NCBI GenBank assembly: GCA_900637135.1
Contig: LR134353.1
Location: 1,798,001-1,862,000 of the forward strand
Direction: 5' to 3'
Source of the DNA: Mycolicibacterium flavescens
GTDB taxonomy: Bacteria; Actinomycetota; Actinomycetes; Mycobacteriales; Mycobacteriaceae
Length of the DNA stretch: 64,000 bases
Each line of letters opens with the position of its first letter. Positions within the stretch are counted from its first letter, which is position 1. The position numbers and the translations under genes were made by a program. The notes below the pieces were generated by a model, which was given only the letters and a program-made list of their open reading frames with translations, was not told the origin of the DNA and made no database searches. This document shows, piece after piece, positions 62,998-64,000 of this stretch.

Positions 62998-63399
62998 ACC
63001 GTTCGTCGTCGTGCACTGCCCGCACACGCCGAAGATTTCGATCGTGTGGCTGATGTCGGAGAAGCCGTGCTGTCGGGCGATGTCGGCGGTCCAGGTCTCG
63101 ACGTCGCCGCCCTGGATCTCCACCGTCGAACCGCACGCGCGACAGACCAGGTGGTGATGGTGGTCCTCCGAACAGCGGCGGTACACCGACTCGCCGGTGT
63201 CGGTGCGCAGCGTGTCGACGACGCCTGCGGCCGCCATCTGTTGCAGGGTGCGGTACACGGTGGTCAGCCCGATGCCTTCGCCGCGGCGGCGCAGCTCGTC
63301 GTGCAGTTCCTGTGCCGAACGGAATTCGTCGACGTTCTCGAGCAGGTCCGCGATGGCTGCGCGTTGCCTCGTGGCGCGCACTCCCATGCTCATCGGCAT
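62986..63399 (-). CDS. zur: zinc uptake regulator Zur (FurB)
   Basis: A 137-residue Fur-family repressor. The winged helix is TRQRAAIADLLENVDEFRSAQELHDELRRRGEGIGLTTVYRTLQQMAAAGVVDTLRTDTGESVYRRC. The metal-binding half has HHHHLVCRACG and GVCGQC (two C-x2-C). In M. tuberculosis it represses zinc-uptake and ribosomal paralog genes. The start may be ATG at 63399 or 63393 (MSMGVRATRQ). It lies 4 bases after smtB and is co-transcribed with it, so the zinc sensor pair forms one unit. Confidence 0.93.
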   Translation of the reverse strand: MPMSMGVRATRQRAAIADLLENVDEFRSAQELHDELRRRGEGIGLTTVYRTLQQMAAAGVVDTLRTDTGESVYRRCSEDHHHHLVCRACGSTVEIQGGDVETWTADIARQHGFSDISHTIEIFGVCGQCTTTNGSAD

Positions 63400-63403
63400 G
63401 TGA

Positions 63404-63778
63404 TCACTCGTGCGCCTCGCCCGCGTGCGTGACCGCCGCGACGACGATGTCGGCGAGGTGATGATCGACGAGGCGGTACATCACCTCGCGCCCGGACCGT
63501 TCACCGGCGACGACGCCCGCGGCCTTCAGGATGCGCAGGTGCTGGCTGACCAACGGCTGGGGCACCGCCAGCGCATCGACGAGCTCGTGCACGCAGCGCG
63601 CCGACTCCCGCAATTGCAGCACGATCGCGATCCGCACCGGGGCGGCCAACGCGCGCAGCAGGTCGCCGGAGGTGTCGAGCACGTCACGCGGGGGCAGGTC
63701 GGGATACGGTGCGCCGCCGTGGTCGTGGGCGTCCCCGGTGGCGACGCTTCCGTCCGCCAAAGTGGAAACGATTTTCAT
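63404..63778 (-). CDS. smtB: ArsR/SmtB-family zinc-sensing repressor
   Basis: A 124-residue repressor. The winged helix has LRALAAPVRIAIVLQLRESARCVHELVDALAVPQPLVSQHLRILKAAGVVAGERSGREVMYRL. The C-terminal helix carries the alpha-5 zinc site D-x-H-x10-H-x2-E (DHHLADIVVAAVTHAGE). The N-terminus has DAHDHGG, also a possible ligand set. ATG at 63778 lies 8 bases after a -10 box, so the mRNA is leaderless and the 19-codon upstream extension is rejected. It relieves repression of itself and zur when zinc is high. Confidence 0.92.
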   Translation of the reverse strand: MKIVSTLADGSVATGDAHDHGGAPYPDLPPRDVLDTSGDLLRALAAPVRIAIVLQLRESARCVHELVDALAVPQPLVSQHLRILKAAGVVAGERSGREVMYRLVDHHLADIVVAAVTHAGEAHE

Positions 63779-63786
63779 TACGGCCA

Positions 63787-63814
63787 ACAATACATGCGCT
63801 TCTATGCATGTCAA
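63787..63814 (-). promoter_or_regulatory. smtB promoter with overlapping SmtB operator
   Basis: On the minus strand TTGACA (63814-63809) and TATTGT (63792-63787) are spaced by 16 bases, a strong promoter. The spacer carries the inverted repeat ACATGC-N8-GCATGT (63792-63811), which suits a SmtB-type operator. The ATG begins 8 bases after the -10, so transcription should start at the start codon. Confidence 0.65.
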
Positions 63815-63841
63815 CGCCGGGATACGGCTGCCCAATGGCCG

Positions 63842-63900
63842 CGAGCGACCGTGTCTGTCCGCGAAATCGCGGCGTGTCGCCGTACAAATGCGGTCGCTCG
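63842..63900. repeat. palindromic intergenic element, copy 2
   Basis: CGAGCGACCG at 63842-63851 and CGGTCGCTCG at 63891-63900 form a perfect 10-bp inverted repeat with a 39-base spacer. The spacer holds an inner hairpin CCGCGA-AA-TCGCGG (63859-63872). The element shares ends and an inner block with the copy at 1008-1065. It lies between the divergent smtB and glyS genes. Confidence 0.5.
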
Positions 63901-63919
63901 GCGGTGGTGAGCGGGTCGC

Positions 63920-63925
63920 TAGGCT
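63920..63925 (+). promoter_or_regulatory. -10 box of glyS
   Basis: TAGGCT fits TANNNT and lies 8 bases before the GTG, so glyS is probably leaderless, like smtB and the polycysteine ORF. Confidence 0.5.
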
Positions 63926-63933
63926 ATGCAGTC

Positions 63934-64000
63934 GTGGCTCACTCTTCCTCGATCATCGACACCGTTGCGAACCTGGCCAAACGGCGCGGGCTGGTTTACC
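63934..64000 (+). CDS. glyS: glycyl-tRNA synthetase, N-terminal fragment
   Basis: Only the first 22 codons are inside the window. The start VAHSSSIIDTVANLAKRRGL and following VY match the N-terminus of mycobacterial class II glycyl-tRNA synthetase (IDTVVNLAKRRGFVYP in M. tuberculosis). The next gene after smtB in that genome is also glyS. The enzyme charges tRNA-Gly. The start is GTG; an ATG at 63926 is in another frame. Confidence 0.85.
   Translation, partial: MAHSSSIIDTVANLAKRRGLVY

Noticed and set aside
1..64000. CRISPR arrays, tRNA/rRNA genes, insertion sequences, prophage
   Set aside because: No regular short direct-repeat array, cloverleaf, rRNA block or transposase was recognised on reading either strand.

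Overview
The window is a high-GC actinobacterial chromosome segment. Gene order and protein sequences place it in the genus Mycobacterium, probably a rapid grower (Mycolicibacterium). The order CBS protein, lepA, lipoprotein, GH15 trehalase, subI-cysTWA, che/cysH/sirA, hemW, mbt cluster, hrcA-dnaJ2-rsmE-phoH-ybeY-CorC-cdd-like-era, amiA2, recO-uppS, zur-smtB, glyS matches the M. tuberculosis interval from about Rv2406c back to Rv2357c as I remember it. The species cannot be fixed from the sequence.

Layout. 1-8.4 kb: translation factor LepA, small conserved proteins, a decayed lipoprotein copy, a trehalase and an FAD monooxygenase. 8.5-12.5 kb: sulfate ABC importer subI-cysT-cysW-cysA behind a polycysteine small ORF. 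13.6-17 kb: reductive sulfate assimilation genes sirA-cysH-chelatase on the minus strand, also behind a polycysteine small ORF. 17.1-19.6 kb: hemW, then an ECF sigma / anti-sigma pair of the SigL/RslA type. 19.8-50.9 kb: a mycobactin siderophore locus. 51-64 kb: conserved housekeeping genes ending in the Zn regulators smtB/zur and the start of glyS.

Main discovery. Where M. tuberculosis has mbtI (chorismate to salicylate), this genome has a 1727-residue iterative type I polyketide synthase with the KS-AT-DH-KR-ACP order and motifs of 6-methylsalicylic acid synthase. An IdeR-type iron box lies just upstream. I see no mbtI and no mbtH in the window. The simplest reading is that the aryl cap of this mycobactin is 6-methylsalicylate made from acetyl/malonyl-CoA, activated by MbtA and loaded on MbtB. 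Mycobactins with 6-methylsalicylate (for example mycobactin P of M. phlei) are known chemically, so this locus gives a likely genetic basis for that variant. The assembly line then runs MbtB (ArCP-Cy-A-PCP), MbtC/MbtD (split PKS module), MbtE, MbtF and the lysine N-hydroxylase MbtG. A stand-alone thioesterase (MbtT) with a Cys in the nucleophile position replaces the thioesterase domain that is fused to MbtB in M. tuberculosis. Two ABC half-transporters of the IrtA/IrtB type sit inside the locus, and the IrtA-like one lacks the N-terminal siderophore-interaction (FAD) domain.

Regulation visible in the sequence: five IdeR-like boxes (before the PKS, between mbtA and mbtB, before irtA, and two before mbtT), a 28-codon leader ORF coupled to mbtT, two polycysteine leader ORFs before the sulfur operons, an ECF-type promoter motif before the sigma gene, and an SmtB-type promoter/operator before smtB. 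No tRNA, rRNA, CRISPR or insertion sequence was recognised. Two related palindromic intergenic elements and a 65-bp inverted-repeat element are noted.
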